DNA of 48,197 bases, from assembly GCF_000400485.1 (NCBI RefSeq), contig NZ_ASHR01000046.1, positions 1 to 48,197 on the forward strand, in the 5' to 3' direction. A program made the translations under genes and the position numbers. The notes under the pieces were generated by a model. The model was not told where the DNA came from. It worked only from the letters and a program-made list of their open reading frames with translations, and did no database searches. The DNA comes from Agrococcus pavilionensis RW1 (lineage in GTDB: Bacteria > Actinomycetota > Actinomycetes > Actinomycetales > Microbacteriaceae). Below, one piece after another: positions 26,227-33,743 of the stretch (position 1 is its first letter; every line of letters starts with the position of its first letter).

Positions 26227-26335
26227 ATATACATGAGCTTGCTGCTCGCGTCCACTTTGTGGTTCTCGATGTACGGTCGAGGACTGCAGCCCTTCGCTTC
26301 ATGCGAAGAGCTGTGCGAACTGAAACATCAATAGT
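26227..26335 (+). other. 23S-5S spacer
   Basis: About 110 bases. 26241-26268 is complementary over 24 of 28 positions (more with G:U) to 22989-23016 in the 16S-23S spacer, forming the expected RNase III stem that frames the 23S. A GCTTC-ATGC-GAAG-type hairpin lies near 26295-26308. Confidence 0.7.
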
Positions 26336-26454
26336 GTTTCGGCGGCCATAGCGAGAGGGAAACGCCCGGTCACATTCCGAACCCGGAAGCTAAGGCTCTC
26401 AGCGCCGATGGTACTGCAGGGGGGACCCTGTGGGAGAGTAGGACACCGCCGGAC
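26336..26454 (+). rRNA. rrf: 5S ribosomal RNA
   Basis: About 119 nt. It starts GTTTCGGCGGCCATAGCG and closes with ACACCGCCGGAC, which pairs with the 5' end. The conserved CCCGGTCACATTCCGAACCC and GAGAGTAGGACACCGCC segments are present. Confidence 0.96.
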
Positions 26455-26463
26455 TTCTTTTGG

Positions 26464-26497
26464 AAAGGGGCCCCAGATTCGTCTGGGGCCCCTTTTT
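26464..26497 (+). terminator. rRNA operon terminator
   Basis: A 14-bp stem (26464-26477 with 26482-26495) closed by a TTCG loop and followed by T residues, directly after 5S. A textbook intrinsic terminator. Confidence 0.93.
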
Positions 26498-26514
26498 CCG
26501 TTTCTGGACCCGGA

Positions 26515-26520
26515 TGGAAT
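26515..26520 (+). promoter_or_regulatory. possible leaderless -10 (TGGAAT) of the TPR-like gene
   Basis: TGGAAT six bases before the GTG, the same hexamer and spacing as at 29362. It sits just after the rRNA terminator, so this gene needs its own promoter. Confidence 0.45.
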
Positions 26521-26526
26521 GGTGCC

Positions 26527-28281
26527 GTGAACGACAAGGCAGATCGCAGCTCGCGCGACGGCGACCGCCGGCGCGACGCAGGAGACCGTCGACCCCAGCG
26601 TGACGGTGACCGTCGCTACGGCGATGGCCGGCCCGCGCGGGACGGATCGCGTTCGAGCGACCGCGGGCAGTCGCGCGACGCAGACCGCAAGCCGCTGCGC
26701 CCCGGCGACACCGGTTACCGCGCCGGGGGCGACTCGCGTCCCCAGCGGGAGAACGACCGTCGTCCGCAGCGCGATGGCGAGCGCCGGTTCGGCGACGCCC
26801 GTCCGCAGCGCGACGGGGATCGTCGTCCCCAGCGCGACGGTGGGCGCCGGTTCGATCGCGACTCGCGTCCGCAGCGTGATGGCGACCGTCGTCCCCAGCG
26901 CGATGGTGAGCGCCGCTTCGACCGGGACTCGCGTCCGCAGCGTGACGGTGACCGTCGGCCGCAGCGCGATGGTGAGCGCCGCTTCGACCGGGACTCGCGT
27001 CCGCAGCGTGACGGTGACCGTCGGCCGCAGCGCGGCGGTGAGCGCCGCTTCGACCGGGACTCGCGTCCGCAGCGCGATGGGGACCGCCGTCCGCAGCGCG
27101 ATGGCGACCGCTTCGGTCGCAAGGACCAGCAGCGGCGCGACGATCAGCGCTCGAGGAACTCCGGCCCGCAGCGGGATGCCGCGCGGCCGGGCCGCGACTT
27201 CGAGCGTCGCGGCGACGGCACGGGCGAGAGCTTCAAGCAGGTGCGCGACGACGGCTTCGTGCCGCCGCACCTGCCCGATGATGTCGCACCGGAGGATCTC
27301 GACATCGGCGCTCGCGCGCAGCTCAAGACGCTGACGAAGGAGAACGCCGAGCTCGTCGCGAAGCACATGGCGATGGCGTCGCGGCTCATCGACGAGGACC
27401 CTGAGCTCGCGCACCAGCACGCGCTCGCGGCGTCGCGGCGCGCGGGCCGCATCGGCGTCGTCCGGGAGACGCTCGCGATCACCGCCTACCAGCTCGGCGA
27501 CTTCACCCTCGCGCTCCGCGAGCTGCGCACCTACCGCCGCATCACCGGGCGCGATGACCAGCTGCCGCTCATGGCCGATTGCGAGCGCGGACTCGGACGC
27601 CCCGAGAAGGCGCTCGAGCTCGCCCGCTCGGTCGACGCATCCACGCTCGAGACGCCCGTGCGCGTCGAGCTCGCGATCGTGAAGTCCGGAGCGCGCCTCG
27701 ACCTCGGGCAGAAGGAGGCAGCGCTCGAGGAGCTCCGCATCCCGGAGCTCCGGAAGGACAAGGCGTTCGAGTACAGCCCCGCGCTGTTCGCGAGCTTCGG
27801 AGCCGTGCTCGAGGAGCTCGGCCGCGACGAGGAGGCGGCCGAGTGGTTCGAGCTCGCCGATCGCGCGATCGACGCGCTCGAGGACGCGCTGCGACCGGGG
27901 GAGCTCGAGGAGATCGTGATCACCACGGAGCGGCTCGAGTCGCCGATCGCCGAGGACGCCGACGAGGTGCAGGACGCCGACCAGGTGCACGGCGTCGACG
28001 AGGCGCCTGCCGCCGGCTCGGTCGACGTCCCGCTCGATGGCGAGGCCGAGGAGTCCGCAGCGGAGGAGGCGTCGAGCGAGGTCGCCGCGGACGTCGAGAC
28101 CGATGCGCCGGTGGTTCAGGAACCGATCGACGAGGGCGAGCCGCAGGGCGAGGCCGTCGGATCGGAGGGAGTGGAGTCGGAGGCCGGCATGTCGGTCGCG
28201 GGCGACGACGCGCTCTTCGGTGACGCGCTCTTCGGCGACGACCTCATCGAGGGCGAGGAGCGCCCCGAGGGCACGCGCTGA
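26527..28281 (+). CDS. TPR-like protein with N-terminal mixed-charge Arg/Asp repeats
   Basis: A 584-residue protein in three parts. Residues 1-250 are disordered and almost only R, D, G, Q, P: residues 70-200 hold about six copies of a 22-residue unit (SRPQRDGDRRPQRDGERRFDRD class). Residues ~255-450 form helical TPR-like repeats (KHMAMASRLIDEDPELAHQHALAASRR, AYQLGDFTLALRELRTY, GAVLEELGRDEEAAEWFELADRA). Residues 450-584 are strongly acidic and end with the short repeat DALFGDALFGDDL. Its place upstream of the HAD phosphatase and tlyA matches the TPR gene (Rv1691 position) of Mycobacterium. Function unknown; the Arg-rich domain could bind RNA or form condensates, which is inference. Confidence 0.85.
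   Translation: MNDKADRSSRDGDRRRDAGDRRPQRDGDRRYGDGRPARDGSRSSDRGQSRDADRKPLRPGDTGYRAGGDSRPQRENDRRPQRDGERRFGDARPQRDGDRRPQRDGGRRFDRDSRPQRDGDRRPQRDGERRFDRDSRPQRDGDRRPQRDGERRFDRDSRPQRDGDRRPQRGGERRFDRDSRPQRDGDRRPQRDGDRFGRKDQQRRDDQRSRNSGPQRDAARPGRDFERRGDGTGESFKQVRDDGFVPPHLPDDVAPEDLDIGARAQLKTLTKENAELVAKHMAMASRLIDEDPELAHQHALAASRRAGRIGVVRETLAITAYQLGDFTLALRELRTYRRITGRDDQLPLMADCERGLGRPEKALELARSVDASTLETPVRVELAIVKSGARLDLGQKEAALEELRIPELRKDKAFEYSPALFASFGAVLEELGRDEEAAEWFELADRAIDALEDALRPGELEEIVITTERLESPIAEDADEVQDADQVHGVDEAPAAGSVDVPLDGEAEESAAEEASSEVAADVETDAPVVQEPIDEGEPQGEAVGSEGVESEAGMSVAGDDALFGDALFGDDLIEGEERPEGTR
26734..27126 (+). repeat. in-frame tandem repeat of 66 bp within the TPR-like gene
   Basis: Units begin at 26734 (66 bp), 26800 (63 bp), 26863, 26929, 26995 and 27061 (66 bp each; the last decays after ~45 bp). 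Units 3 to 5 are nearly identical at DNA level. Confidence 0.9.
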
Positions 28282-29321
28282 TGGGCCTGTTCCGGAAGGC
28301 GCAGCCGGCGCCGGAGCCGACCCCGATCGACGGAGCCGACTTCCTCTACCTCGACCTCGACGGCGTCGTCTACAAGGGCCCGCACGCGATCCCGCACGCC
28401 GTCGAGAGCATCGTCGCGACCGGTCTGCCGACCGCGTTCCTCACGAACAACGCATCCCGCACCGACGCCGAGGTGGCGGAGCACCTGCGCTCGTTCGGCC
28501 TGCCGGTCGAGCCCGGCGACGTCGTGACGAGCCCGCAGGCTGCGATGCTGCTGCTCGAGCGGCACCTGCAGCCGGGAGACCCCGTGCTCGTCGTCGGCGG
28601 CGCCGGCATCGTGGTCGAGATCGAGGCCCGCGGGTGGCGCGTCGTGCGCACCGCGGCAGAGCAGCCGAAGGCGGTCGTGCAGGGCTTCCACCCGACCGTC
28701 GGCTGGAACGACCTCGCCGAGGCGTCGTTCGCGCTCGCGCGCAAGCCCGAGCACGGCGGCATCCCGTGGATCGCGACGAACGGCGACTGGACGATCCCCG
28801 TGGCCGGCGGCATCGCGCCGGGCAACGGCACCCTCGTCTCCGCCGTGCACACGGCCGTCGGCAGGCTCGCGGAGTTCGCGGGCAAGCCCGAGACACCGAT
28901 GTTCGACGTCGCGGCGGCGCGCTTCGGCGCTCGGTCGCCCGTCATGATCGGCGACCGCCTCGACACCGACATCCTCGGCGCGAGGCGGGCGGGCATCCGC
29001 TCGATCGCGGTGCTCACGGGCATCGACCGGGGCGCGAGCCTCATCGGCGCCGATCCGTCGATGCGGCCAGACCACGTGATCGAGGACCTGCGCGACCTCC
29101 AGCAGCCGATCCTCCCGGTGCGCGAGACGCTGGAGACGTCGACGCGCGCGATGTACTTCGAGGTCGGTCGCGCAGCGGTGCGGCGCTCGGGGATCGACAT
29201 CACGCTCGCGCGCGCCGGCGATCGACCCGTCGACACGATCCGCGCCGCGTGCGCTGCGGTGTGGAGCGCCGATCGCCCGGTGCTGGGCCTGCGCGTCGCC
29301 GACGAGCTGCTCGCCCTCTGA
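28281..29321 (+). CDS. HAD-superfamily (class IIA) phosphatase
   Basis: A 346-residue NagD-like phosphatase. The nucleophile motif DLDG is at residues 25-28 in YLDLDGVVYKG, motif II is FLTNNASR, and the acidic motif is MIGDRLDTDILGARRAG. The ATG overlaps the previous stop by one base. The position between the TPR gene and tlyA equals that of the mycobacterial glycerol-3-phosphate phosphatase (Rv1692), so a phosphoglycerol or phosphoglycolate substrate is plausible but not shown. About 60 residues after the catalytic core are less conserved. Confidence 0.88.
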   Translation: MGLFRKAQPAPEPTPIDGADFLYLDLDGVVYKGPHAIPHAVESIVATGLPTAFLTNNASRTDAEVAEHLRSFGLPVEPGDVVTSPQAAMLLLERHLQPGDPVLVVGGAGIVVEIEARGWRVVRTAAEQPKAVVQGFHPTVGWNDLAEASFALARKPEHGGIPWIATNGDWTIPVAGGIAPGNGTLVSAVHTAVGRLAEFAGKPETPMFDVAAARFGARSPVMIGDRLDTDILGARRAGIRSIAVLTGIDRGASLIGADPSMRPDHVIEDLRDLQQPILPVRETLETSTRAMYFEVGRAAVRRSGIDITLARAGDRPVDTIRAACAAVWSADRPVLGLRVADELLAL

Positions 29322-29323
29322 GG

Positions 29324-29351
29324 CTGGACGTTCGCCCGGTGCGCCGTCCAG
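29324..29351. terminator. possible hairpin after the HAD gene
   Basis: CTGGACG (29324-29330) pairs with CGTCCAG (29345-29351). No T-run; weak terminator or chance. Confidence 0.35.
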
Positions 29352-29361
29352 GTCGGCGCGC

Positions 29362-29367
29362 TGGAAT
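29362..29367 (+). promoter_or_regulatory. possible leaderless -10 (TGGAAT) of the MBL gene
   Basis: TGGAAT plus six bases plus ATG, identical in hexamer and spacing to 26515. Confidence 0.4.
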
Positions 29368-29373
29368 GGGGGC

Positions 29374-30183
29374 ATGCTTCCCTCCACGACCGAGTCCGAC
29401 AGCGGGTGCCGCACGGGCGCCGTCCGCCGACGCCGTCAGGCGGTGCTCGAGCGCGACGTCGCCCCGGGCATCCACCGCCTCCAGCACGCGTCGACGAACG
29501 CCTACCTGATCGAGGACGGGGGAGCGGTCATCCTCGTCGACTCACTCTTCCCGCGCAGCCGGCCGCACCTCGACACGGCCCTGGCGACGATCGGGCGCTC
29601 GATCGCCGACGTGCGGGCGCTCGTGCTCACGCACGCGCACTTCGACCACCTCGGCATGGCGGAGGGGCTGCAGCGCGAGGGCGTGCCGCTGTGGCTGCAC
29701 CAGGGCGACGCGCGCATCGCGCGGCACCCCTACCGCTACCGCACCGCGAACTCGCGGCTCTGGTACCCCTTCCGCTATCCCGGCTCGCTGCCGATCTTCG
29801 CCGCGATGACCTCCGTCGGCGCGCTCAGCGTCGACGGCGTGCGCGGCACGGTGCCGATCGAGGCCGACGCGGTGCTCGACCTGCCGGGCAGCCCGCGCGT
29901 CGTCGCGACACCGGGCCACACCGACGGGCACGTGGCGCTGCACCTGCCCGACCGCGGTGCGGTCATCAGCGGCGACGCCCTCGTGACGCTCGACCCCTAC
30001 ACGACCCGCACCGGCCCGCGGGTCGTCGCGGGCGCCGCGACCGTCAAGCCCGAGCTCGCGCTCCGCTCGCTCGACGCGCTCGAGGAGACCGACGCGACGA
30101 TCGTGCTGCCGGGGCACGGCGAGGTGTGGCGCGAGGGCGTGCGCGCAGCCGCGCGGGCGGCGCGCGCCGCCGGCATCGACTGA
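29374..30183 (+). CDS. MBL-fold metallo-hydrolase
   Basis: A 269-residue metallo-beta-lactamase-fold hydrolase. The metal motif HAHFDH spans residues 87-92; further ligands are the His in TPGHTDGH, the Asp in ISGDALVT and the His in LPGHGEVW. No signal peptide is seen, so it is a cytosolic enzyme; the substrate is unknown (glyoxalase II-like or lactonase are both possible). It is convergent with the APH-like gene, ten bases apart, and interrupts the usual HAD-tlyA order. Confidence 0.85.
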   Translation: MLPSTTESDSGCRTGAVRRRRQAVLERDVAPGIHRLQHASTNAYLIEDGGAVILVDSLFPRSRPHLDTALATIGRSIADVRALVLTHAHFDHLGMAEGLQREGVPLWLHQGDARIARHPYRYRTANSRLWYPFRYPGSLPIFAAMTSVGALSVDGVRGTVPIEADAVLDLPGSPRVVATPGHTDGHVALHLPDRGAVISGDALVTLDPYTTRTGPRVVAGAATVKPELALRSLDALEETDATIVLPGHGEVWREGVRAAARAARAAGID

Positions 30184-30193
30184 GCCGAGCCGC

Positions 30194-30898
30194 TCACGCG
30201 GGCGGCGGCTCCCACAGCGCGCGCCACCGCGCCATGCGCGACTCGTCGCGAGCTCGCCCGTAGGCGCGCCAGAAGGCGGACTCGGCCGTCGCGAGGCCGT
30301 TCCACTCGAGCGACCACGACGCGATCGCCAGGTCCGCCCAGCGATCCGACACACCCACGCGCCCGAGGTCGACGAGCCCGGCGAACGCGCCGCTCGCGAT
30401 GAGCGTGTTCGGCGCGCACGGGTCGCCGTGGCAGACGACCGGCTCGTCGACCGGCTCGCGCGCCGTCCAGTCCGGCGCCGGGAAGGGGCACGACGCCACG
30501 TCGATCGCGTGCAGCGCTCGCAGCCCCGCGCCGAGCGCGGCCGCGGCCGCCGCCGGGGAGCGGCGCCCGGCCGGCGAGACGATCGAGACAGCCGGGATCG
30601 CGGCGGTCACGAGCAGCTCGCCCGCAGCGACCGAGCGCTCGGCGAGCACGCGCGGCACCGGCACCGACCCCACCCGGGCGAGCCAGCGCATCCGCTCGGC
30701 CTCGGCGCGCAGCGACTCGATGCTGCCGGCCGGGTTCCACTTCGCGAAGACCGCGCCGCCGGGCCGCTCGATGCGCGCGGTCACGCCGCCCTGCTCGTTG
30801 CGCCAGACGAGCTCGAGCGGGGCGTCGCCGGCGACTGCGGCGATCGCGGCCGGCACTCGCGTGCTGGGCGGCGGCACGTCGGCGGCTCCGGTGGTCAC
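30194..30898 (-). CDS. aminoglycoside phosphotransferase (APH)-family kinase
   Basis: A 234-residue small-molecule kinase of the APH/choline kinase fold. The catalytic loop is VVCHGDPCAPNTLI (HGDxxxxN) and the metal-binding motif is GLVDLGRVGVSDRWADLAI. The N-terminal lobe has VFAKWNP as the nucleotide-binding Lys. The layout resembles APH(3')-like enzymes, but the real substrate is unknown and drug resistance should not be assumed. Start is GTG 30898, only 22 bases from the divergent epimerase gene. Confidence 0.82.
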   Translation of the reverse strand: MTTGAADVPPPSTRVPAAIAAVAGDAPLELVWRNEQGGVTARIERPGGAVFAKWNPAGSIESLRAEAERMRWLARVGSVPVPRVLAERSVAAGELLVTAAIPAVSIVSPAGRRSPAAAAAALGAGLRALHAIDVASCPFPAPDWTAREPVDEPVVCHGDPCAPNTLIASGAFAGLVDLGRVGVSDRWADLAIASWSLEWNGLATAESAFWRAYGRARDESRMARWRALWEPPPA

Positions 30899-30908
30899 GC
30901 CGTGACGC

Positions 30909-30914
30909 TAGCGT
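30909..30914 (+). promoter_or_regulatory. leaderless -10 (TAGCGT) of the epimerase gene
   Basis: TAGCGT followed by six bases and ATG, in the 22-bp gap between two divergent genes, so the two promoters must overlap. Confidence 0.55.
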
Positions 30915-30920
30915 GGCGCC

Positions 30921-31910
30921 ATGAGCGAGACGACCCCGCGGCGGGTGCTCGTGCTGGGCGGCACGCAGTGGCTCGGCCGCGCGGTCGCGCAGGGTCACGT
31001 CGAGCGCGGCGCCGAGGTCACGTGCCTCGCGCGCGGCGAAGCGGGCGCTGCCCCCGATGACGCTCGGCTCGAGCGGGCCGACCGAGATGCGGCGGATGCG
31101 TACGACGCGCTCTCCGGGGAGTGGGACGAGGTCGTCGACGTCACCCGCATCCCGCGCCACGCGCGCGGCGCGCTCGACGCGCTCGCGGATCACGCAGCGC
31201 ACTGGACGTTCGTCTCGTCGGTCTCGGCGCAGCGGCTCGAGGCGCCCGTCGGCGCCGACGAGGACGACGAGCTCGTGCCCGAGTCCGAGTCGGAGGGGGA
31301 CTACGGCGGCGCGAAGGCGTGGATCGAGCGCGCCCTGCGCGAGCGGCTCGGCGCGCGGCTCCTCGTCGTGCGCCCCGGGCTCATCGGCGGCCCGGGCGAC
31401 GCCAGCGACCGCTTCGGCCACTGGGTCGCGCGGCTCGCGCTCGCGGCCGACGGCCCCGTGCTCGTGCCCGCGCGAGACCAGGCGACCCAGACGATCGACG
31501 TGCGCGACCTCGCGACCTTCCTCGTCGTCCGGGCACCCGCGATCGACGGCGTCGTGAACGCCGTCGGCGCCGAGCGGCGGCTGCACGCGCTCATCGAGAC
31601 CGCCCGCGGCATCGCGGGCCACACGGGCGAGCTCGTGCTCGCGACCGACGCGCAGCTCGAGGCGGCCGACGTCGGCCACTGGGCAGGGCCGCGGGCGCTG
31701 CCGCTCACGCTGCCCGCCGCACTCGAGCCGCACGCGCAGCGCTCGAGCGCGCGCTACCGCGCCGCGGGCGGCGAGCACCGCCCGCTCGAGGGCATGCTCG
31801 TCGACGTACTGGCCGACGAGCAGGGGCGCGGCCTCGACCGCCCGAGCGCCAACAGGCTCTCGCGCGCCGACGAGCTCCGCGTCATCGATTCGCTAGCCTC
31901 GACGTCATGA
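30921..31910 (+). CDS. NAD(P)-dependent epimerase/dehydratase-like protein
   Basis: A 329-residue extended-SDR-like protein. The Rossmann motif is VLVLGGTQWLGRAVAQ at residues ~10-25; WDEVVDVTRIP, FVSSVSAQRL, GGAKAWIERALRE (YGxxK-like region with Gly in place of Tyr motif) and VVRPGLIGGPGD match the reductase/epimerase group often annotated as NAD-dependent epimerase in actinobacteria. The classical YxxxK is present only as YGGAK. The substrate is unknown. Its stop overlaps the next small gene (ATGA). Confidence 0.85.
   Translation: MSETTPRRVLVLGGTQWLGRAVAQGHVERGAEVTCLARGEAGAAPDDARLERADRDAADAYDALSGEWDEVVDVTRIPRHARGALDALADHAAHWTFVSSVSAQRLEAPVGADEDDELVPESESEGDYGGAKAWIERALRERLGARLLVVRPGLIGGPGDASDRFGHWVARLALAADGPVLVPARDQATQTIDVRDLATFLVVRAPAIDGVVNAVGAERRLHALIETARGIAGHTGELVLATDAQLEAADVGHWAGPRALPLTLPAALEPHAQRSSARYRAAGGEHRPLEGMLVDVLADEQGRGLDRPSANRLSRADELRVIDSLASTS
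31894..31899 (+). promoter_or_regulatory. possible leaderless -10 (TAGCCT) of the 41-aa gene
   Basis: TAGCCT with seven bases to the ATG, located inside the end of the epimerase gene. It would give the tlyA-nadK-recN set its own promoter. Confidence 0.5.
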
Positions 31911-32032
31911 CGGAAGAGCACCTCCTCGACGAGCTCGAGCTGCTCGAGCAGCAGCCGCTCGAGGAGCGCGCGGACCAGCTGGCCCGCATCCACGACCGGC
32001 TGCAGGCCGAGCTCGGGGCAGTCCGTGGTTGA
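31907..32032 (+). CDS. small conserved-position protein (41 aa)
   Basis: A 41-residue, highly charged, all-helical product: MTEEHLLDELELLEQQPLEE then RADQLARIHDRLQAELG. It overlaps the epimerase stop (ATGA) and ends just before tlyA. Mycobacterium has a short hypothetical gene (Rv1693) at the same place between the phosphatase and tlyA, so I take it as real. The pattern of Leu and Glu spaced by three to four suggests a coiled coil or amphipathic helix. Function unknown. Confidence 0.75.
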   Translation: MTEEHLLDELELLEQQPLEERADQLARIHDRLQAELGAVRG

Positions 32033-32037
32033 TCCGC

Positions 32038-32826
32038 GTGGCTGACGCCATCCGGCTCGATCAGGCGCTCGTCGAGCGCGGCCTCGCGCGCAGCCGCAGC
32101 CAGGCGCAGCAGCGCATCGCCGCCGGCCTCGTCTCGGTCGACGGGCGCGGCGTCGTGAAGGCGAGCCACAAGGTGCCGGTCGGCGCCGAGATCGCGGTCT
32201 CGGGCACCGACGCGTGGGTCTCGCGCGCGGCGCACAAGCTCATCGCCGCGCTCGACGCGTTCCGGGTGGATGCGTCGGGTCGCGACGCGCTCGACGCGGG
32301 CGCGTCGACTGGCGGCTTCACCCAGGTGCTGCTCGCGCGCGGCGCGCGGCATGTGACTGCGCTCGACGTCGGGCACGGCCAGTTCCAGCTCGACGTGTCG
32401 ACGCATCCCATCACCCTGCTCGAGGGGCGCAACGTGCGCGACCTCGAGCCCGGCTCGATCGAGCCCGCGCCGACGCTCGTCACGGCCGACCTCTCGTTCA
32501 TCTCGCTCGCGCTCGCGATCGGGCCGCTCGTCGGCGTCGCCGCGCCCGGCGCCGATCTCGTCGTGCTCATCAAGCCGCAGTTCGAGGTGGGCCGCACGGG
32601 GGTGCGCGAGGGCATCGTCACCGACCCGGCGCTCCGCGCGCAGGCGATCGAGCGCGTGCTGTGGGCGGCGTGGGACGCGGGGCTCGGCACCGCCGGCCTC
32701 ATCGGCAGCCCGATCGTCGGCGCGCGCGGCAACCTCGAGTACCTCGCCCACCTCTCGGCGACCGCAGGGTCGAATCCGACAGAATGGCTGGACGAGTGCG
32801 AGCGGCTGTCGAAGGAGGCGCGGTGA
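32038..32826 (+). CDS. tlyA: TlyA-family rRNA 2'-O-methyltransferase / hemolysin-like protein
   Basis: 262 residues: an N-terminal S4 RNA-binding domain (RLDQALVERGLARSRSQAQQRIAAGLVSVDG) and an FtsJ-like methyltransferase domain with SAM motif DAGASTGGFTQVLLARGA, LVTADLSFISLALA and LIKPQFEVG. In mycobacteria TlyA methylates C1409 of 16S and C1920 of 23S rRNA and confers capreomycin susceptibility; the same role is likely here. I chose GTG 32038; an in-frame TTG at 32029 overlapping the previous stop is the alternative. It is coupled to nadK by GTGA. Confidence 0.92.
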   Translation: MADAIRLDQALVERGLARSRSQAQQRIAAGLVSVDGRGVVKASHKVPVGAEIAVSGTDAWVSRAAHKLIAALDAFRVDASGRDALDAGASTGGFTQVLLARGARHVTALDVGHGQFQLDVSTHPITLLEGRNVRDLEPGSIEPAPTLVTADLSFISLALAIGPLVGVAAPGADLVVLIKPQFEVGRTGVREGIVTDPALRAQAIERVLWAAWDAGLGTAGLIGSPIVGARGNLEYLAHLSATAGSNPTEWLDECERLSKEAR

Positions 32827-33743
32827 ACGAGGCGGGAGACGTCGCGGAGCGCCGCTTCCTGCTCGCGTTCCACCCCGGCCGCGCCGAGGCGGTCGAGAGC
32901 GCGGTCACGATCGCGCGGCGGCTGCTCGCTGCGAGCGTGACGCCCGTCGTGCTCACCGACGACCGGCCCGTGCTGCTCGAGGCCGAGCCCGCCCTCACCG
33001 CCGTCGAGGGCTGGGACCGCTCCGGGCCCATCGAGGTCGAGCTCATCATGACGCTCGGCGGCGACGGCACGATCCTGCGCGCGGCCGAGCTGCAGCGCGA
33101 GCTCGACGCGCCGCTGCTCGGCATCAACCTCGGCCACGTCGGCTTCCTCGCCGAGGCGGAGGTCGCCGAGTCGGCCGAGGTCGTCGAGCGCGCGCTCCTG
33201 CGCGACTACGAGGTCGAGCAGCGGCTGACGCTGTGCGTGCGGGTGTTCCGCGGCGACGAGCTCGTGCACGAGACGTGGGCGGTCAACGAGGCCGCGATCG
33301 AGAAGTCGGGCTCGGGCCGCATGATCACGACCCTGCTCGAGATCGACAGCCGCGCGGTCTCGTCGTTCGGCACCGACGCCGTGCTGCTGTCGACGCCCAC
33401 CGGCTCGACCGCCTACTCCTTCTCCGCCGGCGGCCCGATCGTCTGGCCGACCGCCGAGGTGCTGCTGCTCGTGCCGCTCGGCGCGCACGCGCTCTTCACG
33501 CGCCCGCTCGTCGTCGCGCCGACCTCGACCATGGCGGTCACGATCGCCGAGGACTCGACGCACCCCGCGGTGCTGTGGTGCGACTCCCGCCGCTCGTTCG
33601 ACCTGCCGCAGGGCTCGCGCGTCGAGGCGACGCGCGACGCGAAGCCGCTGCGCCTCGCTCGGCTGTCGAAGGCGCCGTTCGCCGACCGGCTCGTCGCGAA
33701 GTTCCACCTGCCGGTGGAGGGATTCCGGCGGAAGCGGCTGTGA
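32823..33743 (+). CDS. nadK: NAD kinase
   Basis: Phosphorylates NAD to NADP. The GGDGT motif is at residues 79-83 with the catalytic Asp81, followed by [12 protein letters not shown], the [16 protein letters not shown] (NE) motif and the glycine-rich [17 protein letters not shown]. 306 residues, normal. The GTG start lies in the tlyA stop and the gene is itself coupled to recN. In actinobacteria this enzyme usually prefers polyphosphate or ATP; the sequence does not decide which. Confidence 0.96.
   Translation: MNEAGDVAERRFLLAFHPGRAEAVESAVTIARRLLAASVTPVVLTDDRPVLLEAEPALTAVEGWDRSGPIEVELIMTLGGDGTILRAAELQRELDAPLLGINLGHVGFLAEAEVAESAEVVERALLRDYEVEQRLTLCVRVFRGDELVHETWAVNEAAIEKSGSGRMITTLLEIDSRAVSSFGTDAVLLSTPTGSTAYSFSAGGPIVWPTAEVLLLVPLGAHALFTRPLVVAPTSTMAVTIAEDSTHPAVLWCDSRRSFDLPQGSRVEATRDAKPLRLARLSKAPFADRLVAKFHLPVEGFRRKRL

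Noticed and set aside
26734-27126. CRISPR-like or minisatellite non-coding repeat
   Set aside because: All units are multiples of three and keep one frame, so it is a coding repeat.
30194-30898. Aminoglycoside resistance gene
   Set aside because: Only the fold motifs can be seen; the family includes many metabolic kinases, so resistance is not supported.
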